In this document: in pieces, positions 27,181-36,622 of the stretch
Numbering within the stretch: position 1 is the stretch's first letter
Layout: each line of letters opens with the position of its first letter
Assembly (NCBI GenBank): GCA_963422705.1
Contig: OY730443.1
Span: 2,046,001 to 2,110,000, forward strand
Length of the DNA stretch: 64,000 nt
Direction: 5' to 3'
Source of the DNA: G963422705 sp963422705
GTDB taxonomy: Bacteria; Poribacteria; WGA-4E; WGA-3G
The notes under the pieces: model-generated
What the model was told of the DNA's origin: nothing
Database searches by the model: none
What the model saw: only the letters and a program-made list of their open reading frames with translations
Program-made: the position numbers and the translations under genes

Positions 27181-27861
27181 TTGCATACCTCTGAACAGCA
27201 TAGGACTCGTGAGATGATGAAAAATGCCGGTGAAGAACGTCATCGGGCGATAAACAGCCTCAAAACACGTGCGTGCGTTTGCACCGATTGCCACCTATCT
27301 CAAACGCGCGCAAACGTCGTTTTTGGTTCTGGAAATGTTCAAGCAAAACTGGCCATCGTCGCTGAGGGGCCTTCTGCTGCTGATAATCAGACGTCCGTTC
27401 CGTTTTCAGGCCCCGCCGGAGATTTCCTCGATGAAGTACTCACTGTCAATGGATTAACACGTAGCGAACTCTGGATAACCAACATCATTAAATGCCGCGC
27501 CACCGGGCTCCGGAACGCTCGACTCAAAAATCGCCCCCCGAAGGTATCTGAAATCAAGGCATGTTCCAAATGGCTTGATGGTGAATTGCGTCTTATCCGT
27601 CCTTCAGTCATCTTATGCATGGGAAGTCCAGCCGCGAAAGCACTGATTCATCGGCAGTTTCGACTTACAGAAGAACGCGGTATCTGGTTTACAGACACGT
27701 TGTATGCCTCGTTCACGATGGCAACGTTTAACCCGGCTTACGTCCTGCGACAAGAAGGCGGCAATTTCAAGGCGACTCGACAGTTCCTTATTGACGATAT
27801 CGGCGAAGCACGGCGGAAACAACACGAGGCAGCTGAACCGCCTCAACTGATGTTTTTTTGA
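27181..27861 (+). CDS. Uracil-DNA glycosylase, family 4-like
   Basis: Family 4 uracil-DNA glycosylases excise uracil from DNA and hold one [4Fe-4S] cluster. The cluster ligands are C34 and C37 (CTDC), C105 (NIIKC) and C128 (IKACSKWL). Motif A region is AEGPSAADN through PFSGPAGDFL, altered from the common GEAPGxxED, and the second catalytic region is TFNPAYVLRQ. The annotated start is TTG 27181; ATG 27214 or 27217 would lose 11-12 residues and none has a strong RBS. At 226 aa it is normal. Confidence 0.85.
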   Translation: MHTSEQHRTREMMKNAGEERHRAINSLKTRACVCTDCHLSQTRANVVFGSGNVQAKLAIVAEGPSAADNQTSVPFSGPAGDFLDEVLTVNGLTRSELWITNIIKCRATGLRNARLKNRPPKVSEIKACSKWLDGELRLIRPSVILCMGSPAAKALIHRQFRLTEERGIWFTDTLYASFTMATFNPAYVLRQEGGNFKATRQFLIDDIGEARRKQHEAAEPPQLMFF

Positions 27862-27879
27862 CTATTCATACGGAGAAAA

Positions 27880-28839
27880 ATGCTATCTAAAAAACAGATT
27901 GCGATTGACGCAGTGCTAAAAGCCGTCCGACTCTGTCAACAGGTCCAAACGGAGCTGGTGCCAGCAGATTCGCTGCAAAAAGCCGACAGGAGCCCCGTCA
28001 CCGTAGCAGATTTCGGGGCGCAGACCCTGATTTGCAAGGCAATCGGTGATGCATTCCCAAAAACCGTTATCGTAGCAGAAGAGGACACGGAATCCCTAAA
28101 AGCCAACCCTGCCCTTTTGGACAGGGTTGTCCATTACGTTAACCGGTTCAGCGGTAGCCCCACCCCGTCGAAAAAAATCTGCGAATGGATTCACCGTGGT
28201 ACTGGGGCTGTGTCCGAAAATTTCTGGACACTCGACCCGATTGACGGTACCAAAGGGTTTCTCCGCCGTGAGCAATATGCAATCGCCTTAGCCGAGATTA
28301 TCGATGGCGATGTCGCACTTGGGATATTAGCATGTCCGAACCTACCACACCGGTTAGATGCCCCGGAATCGGGACGTGGATGCCTTTTTGTCGCCGTCCG
28401 CGGCGAAGGCAGCGCAATGTATACACTCACTGGCACTTTTATCGCACAAGTACACGTTGGGCAGGAAACACACCGGTTGGCAGAGAGCTTTGAATCGACA
28501 CATGGTGACAGCGACAGACATGCCAAAATTGCACACCACCTTCAGATGGGGCGTCCACCGGTTCAGATGGATAGCCAAGCTAAGTACGGACTTCTCGCCC
28601 GGGGTGAAGTTTCTCTTTATCTTCGACTGCCGAATCCGGCATTTCCAGATTATCGAGAATGTATCTGGGACCACGCCGCAGGCACCATTATCGTAGAGGA
28701 GGCAGGTGGAACGGTGACAGATGCGAACGGGGCCCCGCTGAATTTTTGCGCCGGCAGACGTATGGTTGAAAATAGGGGCATCATTGCAACCAACGGAAAA
28801 CGACAGTTACAAACGTTAGAGACTATCCGACGCTTGTAA
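27880..28839 (+). CDS. 3'(2'),5'-bisphosphate nucleotidase (CysQ/HAL2-like)
   Basis: Member of the inositol-monophosphatase superfamily, closest in layout to HAL2/CysQ enzymes that turn PAP into AMP, relieving a by-product of sulfation. Metal-binding motifs are EED (VAEEDTE), DPIDGTKGF and WDHAAGTIIVEEAGG, all intact; DGTKGF is the version typical of PAP phosphatases. The 319-aa length fits. It starts 18 bp after the glycosylase gene with GGAGAAAA upstream, so the two may form one unit. Confidence 0.87.
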   Translation: MLSKKQIAIDAVLKAVRLCQQVQTELVPADSLQKADRSPVTVADFGAQTLICKAIGDAFPKTVIVAEEDTESLKANPALLDRVVHYVNRFSGSPTPSKKICEWIHRGTGAVSENFWTLDPIDGTKGFLRREQYAIALAEIIDGDVALGILACPNLPHRLDAPESGRGCLFVAVRGEGSAMYTLTGTFIAQVHVGQETHRLAESFESTHGDSDRHAKIAHHLQMGRPPVQMDSQAKYGLLARGEVSLYLRLPNPAFPDYRECIWDHAAGTIIVEEAGGTVTDANGAPLNFCAGRRMVENRGIIATNGKRQLQTLETIRRL

Positions 28840-28906
28840 GAAACTATCGTGGTTTTTCTACCCGGATTCACGGTAGCTCGGGCTGATTTGTATTTAAGGA
28901 GAGTTT

Positions 28907-29902
28907 ATGAAGGTTGCGCAAATTGTTGCACCACGTCACATTGAAATGATTGAGATAGAAAAGCCGAATTTGGCGGATTATCCGGACGGAACGATAATGA
29001 TTCAAACCGTTCACAGTGCTATCTGCGGTAGCGATATGCCATCATTTACGCTTGAATCACCGCAAGAAAACTACCCACTGGGTCCAGGGCTCTCTATTCA
29101 CGAAGCAATCGGTGTTGTCGTTGACAGTAAATCGGAACAGTTCCAGCCGGGCGATGAGGTGCTTGCACTCCCACGCCACATTGGCGCACTTTCGGAATAT
29201 TTTTTATCGGATGAGCGCGTCACAATCCCGTTAGCACCTTCTCAAGAAGGCGCCGGGGGCAGTACAATGGCTGTGCCCAAAGATTGTCTGCTAATGGCTC
29301 AGCCGCTTGGTACCGTTGTGTGGGCATGCCGCAAATTAGGGAACCTGCTTAATCAAGATACAGTCGTTATCGGCCAGGGAGCGATGGGGCTCCTCTTTAC
29401 ACACATGTTGAGTAACCTTGGTGCGAGAACTGTCATCACGACAGACTTAGTTGATTTCCGGCTTAAGGTTTCCAAACAGATGCGTGCTACACATACGATT
29501 AACGCGGCGGGGGAAGATGCGGTTGCGCTTGTGGCGGAGCTCACCGACGGCAAAATGGCAGACTTGGTTATTGAAGTCGTTGGACATCAGACAGAAACGA
29601 TTAACCAATGCCTCCACCTTTTAAAAAGGGAAGGCACGCTTCTCGCTTTCGGGGTACCGGATGATGAGATTTACGATTTTCATTTCGCTGAATTTTTCCG
29701 GAGGAATATTCGATTCATTGGCTCCGTCGGCCCGGAGGCCCAGAGCGATTTTCCGTTAGCAATGGATATGCTCTGGCAAGGACGTTTTGATGTTTCCCCC
29801 ATTATTACGCATCATCTACCGTTTACTGAAGCACAACATGGATTTGAGATGGCGCTAAATAAAAAGGACGAGGCGATTAAAATCGTGTTTGATTATCCAT
29901 AA
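28907..29902 (+). CDS. Zinc-type alcohol dehydrogenase (MDR family)
   Basis: Medium-chain dehydrogenase of 331 aa. The N-terminal GroES-like domain has the catalytic Cys in SAICGSDMP and an altered His-Glu (SIHEAIG instead of GHE). The Rossmann half has VIGQGAMGLLF and the NAD(P) acidic residue in TTDLVDFR. The cysteine-rich structural zinc loop is absent, as in some subfamilies. It probably oxidises a sugar or polyol. Its RBS is AAGGAGAG. The opposite-strand Gfo/Idh gene converges 206 bp away. Confidence 0.87.
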   Translation: MKVAQIVAPRHIEMIEIEKPNLADYPDGTIMIQTVHSAICGSDMPSFTLESPQENYPLGPGLSIHEAIGVVVDSKSEQFQPGDEVLALPRHIGALSEYFLSDERVTIPLAPSQEGAGGSTMAVPKDCLLMAQPLGTVVWACRKLGNLLNQDTVVIGQGAMGLLFTHMLSNLGARTVITTDLVDFRLKVSKQMRATHTINAAGEDAVALVAELTDGKMADLVIEVVGHQTETINQCLHLLKREGTLLAFGVPDDEIYDFHFAEFFRRNIRFIGSVGPEAQSDFPLAMDMLWQGRFDVSPIITHHLPFTEAQHGFEMALNKKDEAIKIVFDYP

Positions 29903-30108
29903 TCGTACGAAATTAGCTTGTAAAGGCATATGCTGCACACTACCATTATAGGCTTTATATAGTCAATTTTAGAATGATGGATACCGTATCCAATGAGAGC
30001 CTTGCCGGTGTGCTGCGGCGTGGCCCTACCGCGAAAGGTTTGAAAGCGGACATTTTTAGACACTTGCTTTTAAGATGGAGAACACGGTATTTTTCTAATT
30101 GACTAGAG

Positions 30109-31173
30109 TTAGATGGGTTCTGTTGGTAAAGGCAATTCAACAATACTGCCTTCACGGCTAGATTGATAAATGGCAAGGATAATCTCAACGGCTTTTCTGC
30201 CTTCGCGCCCATCAACGAGATGCGATGCGTCGGTTTCCAGCCCCTTAATGAGGTTTTCCATCTGTCGACGGTGGTTTGCATGGTTAATAGCCCGGGGGTC
30301 CGAGGCGCCCCCGCCTGTATCCGTTTTTTGTGCGAAATTTTTGCGAATCTCGGCATCTTCAGGAAGTTCCGGGGCGAATTCCCATTTGACAATATCTTCT
30401 TCCTCTAGGATGACGGTGCCGGTTGTACCAGAAATTTCAGTTTTCTTAAGCATGCCGGGATACACGCTGGTTGTGCCTTCAATAACTCCCAATGCCCCGT
30501 TTTCAAACCGTAGTGCAGCGACGGCGACATCTTCAACTTCAATCCGTTTGTGCGCTAACGTATCGGTAAAAGCTTGTACAGCTTTGACTGGCCCCATGAA
30601 ATACTGCAGGAGGTCAATGGCATGAATAGATTGGTTCATGAGTGCGCCTCCTCCATCAAGCTTCCACGTGCCGCGCCAGCCGCCGCTGTCGTAATACCCT
30701 TGTGAACGGTACCACTTGATGTAGGCGTCGCCTAGCGTTAACTTACCGAACCGCCCGCTCTCAATGGTGGATTTGACGAGTTGGGCGCTTTCGGTGAAGC
30801 GCGAATTGAAAATCGCGCACAGTCGGGTACCCGCTTTGTCACACGCTTGGATAATTTCATCGCACCTGTGTAATGTAATTTCAAGCGGCTTTTCAACAAT
30901 AACGTGTTTGCCCGCTTCAGCGGCAGCGACAGCAGGTTCTAAGTGAGCACCGCTCGGTGTGCATACGCAGACAATATCGATATCATCGCGTGTGAGCATC
31001 TCAGTGTAATCAGTATAACCGGTAACCTTGTACCTGTCGGTGAGGCGTTTCACGTTACCGGGTTCTCGGGAACTTACCGCAACAAGTTTTCCGTATTCTA
31101 ACTCAGAAATCGCGGCGGAATGAAAATCGGAAATCATTCCGCATCCAATAATACCAAAACCGTAAGTTTTCAC
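30109..31173 (-). CDS. Gfo/Idh/MocA-family oxidoreductase
   Basis: NAD(P)-dependent oxidoreductase of 354 aa. The Rossmann motif GIIGCGMISDFHS starts at residue 7, with VEKPLEIT containing the family Lys, and the C-terminal domain has GGWRGTWKLDGGGALMNQS, whose His in QSIHAIDLL is a usual catalytic residue. The start is a GTG at 31173 with GGAGG (+ strand 31181-31185) upstream. These enzymes act on sugars, inositols or glycosides; the substrate is not readable. The promoter region to the TPR gene is divergent, only 92 bp. Confidence 0.88.
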   Translation of the reverse strand: MKTYGFGIIGCGMISDFHSAAISELEYGKLVAVSSREPGNVKRLTDRYKVTGYTDYTEMLTRDDIDIVCVCTPSGAHLEPAVAAAEAGKHVIVEKPLEITLHRCDEIIQACDKAGTRLCAIFNSRFTESAQLVKSTIESGRFGKLTLGDAYIKWYRSQGYYDSGGWRGTWKLDGGGALMNQSIHAIDLLQYFMGPVKAVQAFTDTLAHKRIEVEDVAVAALRFENGALGVIEGTTSVYPGMLKKTEISGTTGTVILEEEDIVKWEFAPELPEDAEIRKNFAQKTDTGGGASDPRAINHANHRRQMENLIKGLETDASHLVDGREGRKAVEIILAIYQSSREGSIVELPLPTEPI

Positions 31174-31265
31174 GATATTGCCTCCATTACTATAATGGTG
31201 AATTCTTCGTATTTTTCCTATGAATTCTCAAAACTATTTTTCTTGACGGGAGTGTAGATAATTTT

Positions 31266-31904
31266 ATGTCCTCTGAAAAAGAACAGAATCAGGAAAGCAC
31301 GGCTACAGAAAATGCCGATGAAAAACTGGCTCCAACTCATAAAACGTTCAGAATCGTCTGCATGACGTTTTGCTTAGGAGTGACGCTACTGTTTCTATGG
31401 ATTTGGCACCATCAAACTGAGTTCAATGACCATTACCGGAAAGCATCTTTTCTGATGCGCAACGGTGAAACTGAGCAGGCAATTGATGCCTATCAGCGGG
31501 CAATTCGAAATAAAAAACGGACGTTGTTCTTTACGAAAGAGCCATCTGCCTACAATAATCTTGGGCAAGCGTATCTCTATGCCGGGGAGTATGCGCGAGC
31601 CGAATCGAGTTTCAAAAAAGTGATTGACATGGTTCCAGATATTGTCGAGGGATATGTCAATTTAGCGACGGTATATCTCCGTCAGAAACGCGTCTCCGAT
31701 GCGCGTGAAACGTGTCTGCATGCCCTCCAAAATTTCCCTGAGGTTGCTTTGCTCTACTATAATCTAGCATGTGCTTACGCGTTAGAGGATAAACTGGAAC
31801 AAGCTAATAATTCGTTGACACGAGCAGTAACTCTCAGTCCAGCGCTGAAGTCCTTGGCAGCGCAAGAGGACGCGCTTAAACAGGTTGTCTCCGTCCCTCG
31901 CTAG
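31266..31904 (+). CDS. Membrane-anchored TPR protein
   Basis: After a charged N-terminus there is one membrane segment (IVCMTFCLGVTLLFLWIW, about residues 37-54), then at least four TPR-like helix pairs (SAYNNLGQAYLYAGEYARAE, GYVNLATVYLRQKRVSDARE, LYYNLACAYALEDKLEQANN). The TPR part should face outside or the periplasm if the positive-inside rule holds (N-in). TPRs are protein-binding scaffolds; the partner is unknown. It is a single gene. Confidence 0.75.
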   Translation: MSSEKEQNQESTATENADEKLAPTHKTFRIVCMTFCLGVTLLFLWIWHHQTEFNDHYRKASFLMRNGETEQAIDAYQRAIRNKKRTLFFTKEPSAYNNLGQAYLYAGEYARAESSFKKVIDMVPDIVEGYVNLATVYLRQKRVSDARETCLHALQNFPEVALLYYNLACAYALEDKLEQANNSLTRAVTLSPALKSLAAQEDALKQVVSVPR

Positions 31905-32065
31905 TTATGAACCTATAGGAGGGGCAGGGGTGTACCATGAGTATAACACTGAAAATCTTCTTTAAATTGAGTTTTTCTTTGCATTCTCAAAGTATCCAAA
32001 CCGGGCGGGCGCAATACTTTAGGGCTCGCAAATCTGACTCGGTTTGAAAAAAGACAGGTAGTCTT

Positions 32066-32155
32066 ATGAACCGGAAACCGCTAAAGAAACGAAAGAGGTA
32101 TCGGACAACGCGCTGGGTGGATTCTGCTATTAAGTTTGTAGAAGAAAGTCTTTGA
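32066..32155 (+). CDS. Possible 29-residue basic peptide
   Basis: Reading frame MNRKPLKKRKRYRTTRWVDS, then a short amphipathic tail ending EESL and TGA. It is directly followed by a terminator hairpin, and an AGGT sits about 9 bases upstream of the ATG, which argue for a real small gene. Without conservation data this is tentative. In 31905-32065 I see only a 37-codon frame from 31937 that does not look coding. Confidence 0.3.
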   Translation: MNRKPLKKRKRYRTTRWVDSAIKFVEESL

Positions 32156-32190
32156 GGTAGCAAACAATATGCCTGCTACCTTGTTTTGTT
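32156..32190 (+). terminator. Intrinsic terminator
   Basis: GGTAGCA (32156-32162) pairs with TGCTACC (32174-32180), followed by TTGTTTTGTT. It starts at the first base after the stop codon of the 29-residue frame and overlaps the end of the convergent small membrane-protein gene. Confidence 0.65.
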
Positions 32191-32373
32191 GGCACGCATC
32201 CGCATGGTAATCTTGACGATACCTCTAATCATAATCGCGGTGCCGATTGCGAGGAATAGTGGCAATCCCCAACTCCATTTCCAGAAAAAGTAGCCAATAA
32301 ATGTGATAACCATCAAGATAATGGAGATATTGAGAAGTGTTCTGTTCTGATACCAGTTTTGCATATTCCTCAC
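32176..32373 (-). CDS. Small two-segment membrane protein, 65 aa
   Basis: Two hydrophobic segments (LLNISIILMVITFIGYFFW and GLPLFLAIGTAIMIRGIV) joined by a short Trp-rich turn, with a basic C-terminus (KITMRMRANKTR). It would be a helical hairpin in the inner membrane. The start is GTG 32373 or ATG 32364; GAGGAA precedes the latter closely. Function unknown. Confidence 0.6.
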   Translation of the reverse strand: MRNMQNWYQNRTLLNISIILMVITFIGYFFWKWSWGLPLFLAIGTAIMIRGIVKITMRMRANKTR

Positions 32374-32522
32374 TGTACTTTCTCATTTACAGATTAACTG
32401 TCGTACGCTGCTTGCACTCCTGCATTAGAAATGTTAGCATATATACAATTAGACATCAAACTGAAATATCGACACATACCGGTTCAGTTTCTAAGTTCAA
32501 TTGACTTTGGGAATCTGATATA

Positions 32523-33857
32523 GTGATGCGGTTCCGTCAGTCCTCTAAAGCTGTTCTCTCAAAACTTGCGTGGATTGCCTATAATACCTACCGTAAAGGG
32601 CGCCACTACCGTCGCCGCCTTATACAAACTGCTGCGCTGCTGAATGGGCAGAGCGAAACGATACTCGCTTTTCAGCAAAAACGGTTAGTCAAACTCCTAC
32701 TTCATGCCTCTAAAACAGTGCCGTATTATAAACCGTTGTTGAAGGCAGTGCCGTTGGATATATCGCAGCTTCCCCCGCTAGAAAAAGAGATTATCCGCGA
32801 AGAACTTCCGCGTCTTTGTTCAGACACCGTTCCCGCCGGGAAACGGATACAGAACGCTACTGGTGGTTCGACGGGAACGCCGCTCATGTTTTATCAAGAA
32901 CGGCACTATTGGAATGAGCGGAATTTAAGTGTCTATTACTTTGACAGGTGGGCAGGGTGGGATTTCGGCTCGCCTCAACTGATTGTTTGGGGTGAGCGTG
33001 CAGATGCGGAAGGGCACAAGAGGTGGAAACATCGGTTTAACAACTTCTGGCGAAACCACTGGTGGCTCAACGGATTCCGACTCACGGAGTCAGCGATGCA
33101 CACGGCTTATGAGAAGATGCAACGGTGGCAGCCGGAAACGATTCTCGCTTATCCTTCATCATTGTATCAGTTTGCCAAATTCCTCGCGGAAAATGATTTG
33201 AAAGTGGAATGGCGGTTAAAGGGGATAATCTCTGCCGCGGAGATGCTCCACCCGCATTACCGCACCTTGCCCGAAGCGGTTTTCAATACAAAGGTTTACA
33301 ATCGATATGGCAGCCGGGAAGTCGGTTTAATAGCAATGGAATGTCCGGCCGGCAGGATGCATATTAATTGTAGAGACATCTATCTTGAGATTGATAGTCC
33401 TTCCGCTTACACAGAACCGGGGGAAATACTCATTACCCAATTAAACAACTACGCGATGCCGCTAATTCGGTACCGGATTGGAGATATCGGGCGCCTCTCC
33501 GATGAGTTCTGCCCATGTGGTAATCAACTCCCCATTTTGGCGGAGCTCCTCGGACGCACCACAGCAACCTTCCGCACTCACGGTGGAACGTTAATACACG
33601 GTGGCTATTTTACGCAACAATTCTATAACCTCGCCGGTGTGAATCAGTTTCAACTGATTCAGGAGACGTTGGAGCAGTACACCCTAAAACTGGTGATTAA
33701 TGCACAGTGGGAGGAGACGACACAGCAGTATATCGTTCAGAAAATTCGGGGTGCACTCGGTGGAGACGTGAAGGTTAAAGTGGTGTTTGTGAAAGATATC
33801 TCACTGCCGGTATCCGGGAAACGGGAGTTCACAATTTCAAAGATTCCGACTTCATAG
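32523..33857 (+). CDS. Phenylacetate-CoA ligase (PaaK/CapK-like) family protein
   Basis: Adenylate-forming enzyme of about 444 aa in the PaaK/CapK branch. The ATP-binding loop is ATGGSTGTPLMFYQ; further blocks are YPSSLYQFAKFL, NRYGSREVGLIAMEC and the GDIGRL segment with a CPCG zinc-like pair. CapK-type members often act in polysaccharide or cell-surface synthesis. Start: GTG 32523 directly followed by ATG 32526, without a strong RBS. Its 3' end overlaps the convergent nucleotidyltransferase-DUF89 gene by 29 bp, so their mRNAs are complementary there. Acyl substrate unknown. Confidence 0.85.
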   Translation: MMRFRQSSKAVLSKLAWIAYNTYRKGRHYRRRLIQTAALLNGQSETILAFQQKRLVKLLLHASKTVPYYKPLLKAVPLDISQLPPLEKEIIREELPRLCSDTVPAGKRIQNATGGSTGTPLMFYQERHYWNERNLSVYYFDRWAGWDFGSPQLIVWGERADAEGHKRWKHRFNNFWRNHWWLNGFRLTESAMHTAYEKMQRWQPETILAYPSSLYQFAKFLAENDLKVEWRLKGIISAAEMLHPHYRTLPEAVFNTKVYNRYGSREVGLIAMECPAGRMHINCRDIYLEIDSPSAYTEPGEILITQLNNYAMPLIRYRIGDIGRLSDEFCPCGNQLPILAELLGRTTATFRTHGGTLIHGGYFTQQFYNLAGVNQFQLIQETLEQYTLKLVINAQWEETTQQYIVQKIRGALGGDVKVKVVFVKDISLPVSGKREFTISKIPTS

Positions 33858-36297
33858 GATTAGTAGATTCTGATTGCGCGCAAATTTCCCGAAGGGGGGC
33901 AGCACGTTTTGTCTTGCCCGGCACATAAGCCAAGATTAGCCCGTCAATCGGCAAGGCTTTATCCGCGACAACACCTGTCGTTTGTTCCGCTGTCAAACCC
34001 TTTGAGAGGAGTAAATAAAAGGTATCCTTCGCCCAGCCGGAGGTGGTATAGAAATTTCCTTGCCCTTTTGAAATGACAAGTTCTGCTTCTAACAGCGCGT
34101 TCACAAACGCCGGGGTGGCTTGATAAAGATTGGTTCCGATAGTCTTAGCCCCTGAAGAGAGGAGGGTGACAGCCCCGACTGCCATAGCTGTACGGAGTTG
34201 CTGAAATTGCGGATAATTAACTATCTCGCGCAAATCGGATAGTGTGACATCGTTACTAGCATTGTCTGCTTTGCCCACAACACAGAACCGGTGTCCACAT
34301 TCCACCAAATCCTGAATTAAAGCCATATCAAAGATAATTTCGCCATCGTTGTCAGCAAGCCAGAGAATCTGTTTCGGCTCACTCTGAATAACCTTCTCCT
34401 GAAATTCGGCAAAACCATCGATGGCAAAAGGAGTTTTAACCGCTGCCCGCAGTGCATCGGAAAAATAGTTCGGTGCCGCGTTCAGTTTTGAAACCACTCG
34501 TGCGCTGCTGTAATCAATGATATTTCCAGCAACCACTAGCTTAATCCGTGTCAGCCAATCGTCTTTCCAAAATTCTGGCAGCAGCGCGAGCGCGGTTTGC
34601 CGTGCCTTCATTTTATCGTGATGGTACGGGTTCTGGTTGCCGGTGTAGCACGTAACCATTTCAAAAATGGTTCCCCACAATTCTTCGGGTGTCAGGGATT
34701 CTATGAAATAGGTATCATCGGCTCTGCGCAGATTTAGCACTGTTCTCACGGCTTCACCGGTAATCTGTTGCAGAAATGGCATCTGCGTCGCTCGCGGAAT
34801 CAGTTCTGTCACACTGTGTGTCTGAACATGACACCGTAGCTTATTCCAATCCGGCAATTCCCGTTTTTCACCAAAAGTAAAGACACCGGGCCTGTAATCC
34901 TCTGCGACGATTTGAGTGAAAACAGAGGTGGGAACACCGGGCGGCGATTGGGCAAGGGGTACCCCTAGCGTTTCGCGTGCCAAAGCAATTTCGGACGGAA
35001 TCACTGTTCCATACGCCTGAATTGCTGACAATTGCACGCGGTTGCCTACCTTTACAGCATCGAAAGTGCAATTGTTAATGGAACTGCCTGTCGCGAGTCC
35101 ATAAATAGGTTCCGCCAACGTCGCCGGTAAAGGATTCGCCTCAAACACGGTATCCAGCGCTGAGACATCTTGTAATCCAACGGCATCCCCTACCGTTGTT
35201 ACACCACGCAAGGTAACGTTTTCAAGTCGGCAATAGTCCCCAATCCGAACGTTAGCCCCGAGATGTACTCTTCCAAGGAGGTAACAACCCGTTCCGATGC
35301 ACGGGGCATCGCCTTCTATGGTGATTCGCGCGCCCGGCTCGACGCGAACGCCTTGCCTTGCGACGGCTAAACGCGTCTTGTCAAACAATTTGGTTTCCCC
35401 CACCAACACATTTGCCCAGCGGTTGACGCCCGATAGCACTTCGCCTTGATAGATAAAGGCGTTGGTTTTGAGCCCGTCTTCATAACAGAGCCGGATCAAA
35501 TCCACGTGATGGAGCTCGTCATGTCGGTTTTTGTGGGGTCGCAACCGATGAATGCGTTCTAATAATGCACTTTTGCGAATGAGCGTGATGCCTGTGTTGG
35601 TGTATGCCTCACCGCGTTCGTGTCGTCGCTGCATTTCCGACTTTTCCGCAGCTGTCATATCATACCACTCTTTGGTACCGACGAGATGCCCCGCATCATC
35701 AAAGAAGAACCCGCCTTTATCAACAACAGTTTCCGGAACTTTGCCGCAGAGCGTCACATCTGCCCCGGAGAGGAAATGGGATAACAACGTTTGGCTAAAA
35801 ATCACTTTTTCTAAAAACGGCTCATCACCGAAAGCCACCCCGATGCAGTCCGCATCCGAATTTTGAAGTTCAGGCAGCGCCGCTTGCAAGGCACCGCCGG
35901 TGCCACTCATTTCAGATTGCACCGATAAAATGGTATCTTTCCCAAACAGGTTAACCGTGGATTCAGCACCTTGGCTCCGTTCCATCATCTGTGCATTAAT
36001 GACGATGATGTGGGGCCGGTTGCCCGGGAGATAGCGGCGAGAACGTTGGAGGGTGTTCTGCTCACCGAACATGATGTCCAAAGTCTTGCTTAGACGTCCA
36101 GTGGCATCAATACGGCTGCCTTTGCCCGCCGCAAGTACTACCCACTGCGGTGTCAGGCGGTGTTTTAACGTGTCTTCATCAACATCAGTAGGGAGCGTCT
36201 TGAGGAATCTTTCAACAGAAGTGATATTTGCTGACATCGCGCCGAGTGCGCTATCCAGTTTACAACCGATAAGCTCTTCTAGAAGGCGAGTTTTCAT
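33829..36297 (-). CDS. GlmU-like nucleotidyltransferase fused to DUF89 phosphatase
   Basis: Three parts in 822 aa. Residues 50-300 are a GlmU-type NTP transferase: LAAGKGSR (55-62), K71, FGDEP (156-160), TNTGI and GVNRWAN. Residues 310-430 form a left-handed beta-helix of hexapeptide repeats (VRVEPGARI, IGTGCYLLG, ANVRIGDYC). Residues about 465-800 are a DUF89 (ARMT1-type) metal-dependent phosphatase: AGNIIDYS (590-597), LADNDGE (647-653) and VISKGQGNF (741-749), with metal ligands present. DUF89 proteins are known as damage-control phosphatases acting on phosphorylated sugars or cofactors. The fusion suggests sugar-1-phosphate activation coupled to removal of unwanted phosphates; that is inference. 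Confidence 0.85.
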   Translation of the reverse strand: MKTRLLEELIGCKLDSALGAMSANITSVERFLKTLPTDVDEDTLKHRLTPQWVVLAAGKGSRIDATGRLSKTLDIMFGEQNTLQRSRRYLPGNRPHIIVINAQMMERSQGAESTVNLFGKDTILSVQSEMSGTGGALQAALPELQNSDADCIGVAFGDEPFLEKVIFSQTLLSHFLSGADVTLCGKVPETVVDKGGFFFDDAGHLVGTKEWYDMTAAEKSEMQRRHERGEAYTNTGITLIRKSALLERIHRLRPHKNRHDELHHVDLIRLCYEDGLKTNAFIYQGEVLSGVNRWANVLVGETKLFDKTRLAVARQGVRVEPGARITIEGDAPCIGTGCYLLGRVHLGANVRIGDYCRLENVTLRGVTTVGDAVGLQDVSALDTVFEANPLPATLAEPIYGLATGSSINNCTFDAVKVGNRVQLSAIQAYGTVIPSEIALARETLGVPLAQSPPGVPTSVFTQIVAEDYRPGVFTFGEKRELPDWNKLRCHVQTHSVTELIPRATQMPFLQQITGEAVRTVLNLRRADDTYFIESLTPEELWGTIFEMVTCYTGNQNPYHHDKMKARQTALALLPEFWKDDWLTRIKLVVAGNIIDYSSARVVSKLNAAPNYFSDALRAAVKTPFAIDGFAEFQEKVIQSEPKQILWLADNDGEIIFDMALIQDLVECGHRFCVVGKADNASNDVTLSDLREIVNYPQFQQLRTAMAVGAVTLLSSGAKTIGTNLYQATPAFVNALLEAELVISKGQGNFYTTSGWAKDTFYLLLSKGLTAEQTTGVVADKALPIDGLILAYVPGKTKRAAPLREICAQSESTNPMKSESLKL

Positions 36298-36622
36298 TTA
36301 GTCGTGTTACCTAATTCCGTATCGCGGCGCTAAAAATGTGCGCGTGTGGCTTCTAAGTTTTCTGCTATTGCTTTCACTAATACCTACGTGATTGATATCA
36401 ATGCCCCTCCAATTACCTTTTTCCATCGCAATTGATAGACTATTACCCGCAACCACCCTGAAATTTTCAGTCAAACGATAAGTGTCATATCTAACATGCC
36501 TTGTAATTTTAACATAACTCTTCATCAAACGCAAAGCTGTTTTCGGCCCTAATCCCTTTCAATAGACAACTCCTTTCCTCCGCTCGAAAGAGGCGTTGCG
36601 AGACACCCCACCCGTTTCCTTC
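36298..36622. other. Gene-free stretch before purL
   Basis: Between the divergently transcribed fusion gene and the purL promoter I see no convincing gene. A 75-codon frame on the minus strand (36307-36534) starts at TTG without a ribosome-binding site and has no recognisable motif. Confidence 0.4.

Noticed and set aside
31937..32050. 37-codon plus-strand frame after the TPR gene
   Set aside because: The AGGAGG is 12 bases away and the translation looks random.
36307..36534. 75-codon minus-strand frame before the fusion gene
   Set aside because: TTG start without ribosome-binding site and no motif; listed only as part of the gene-free stretch.
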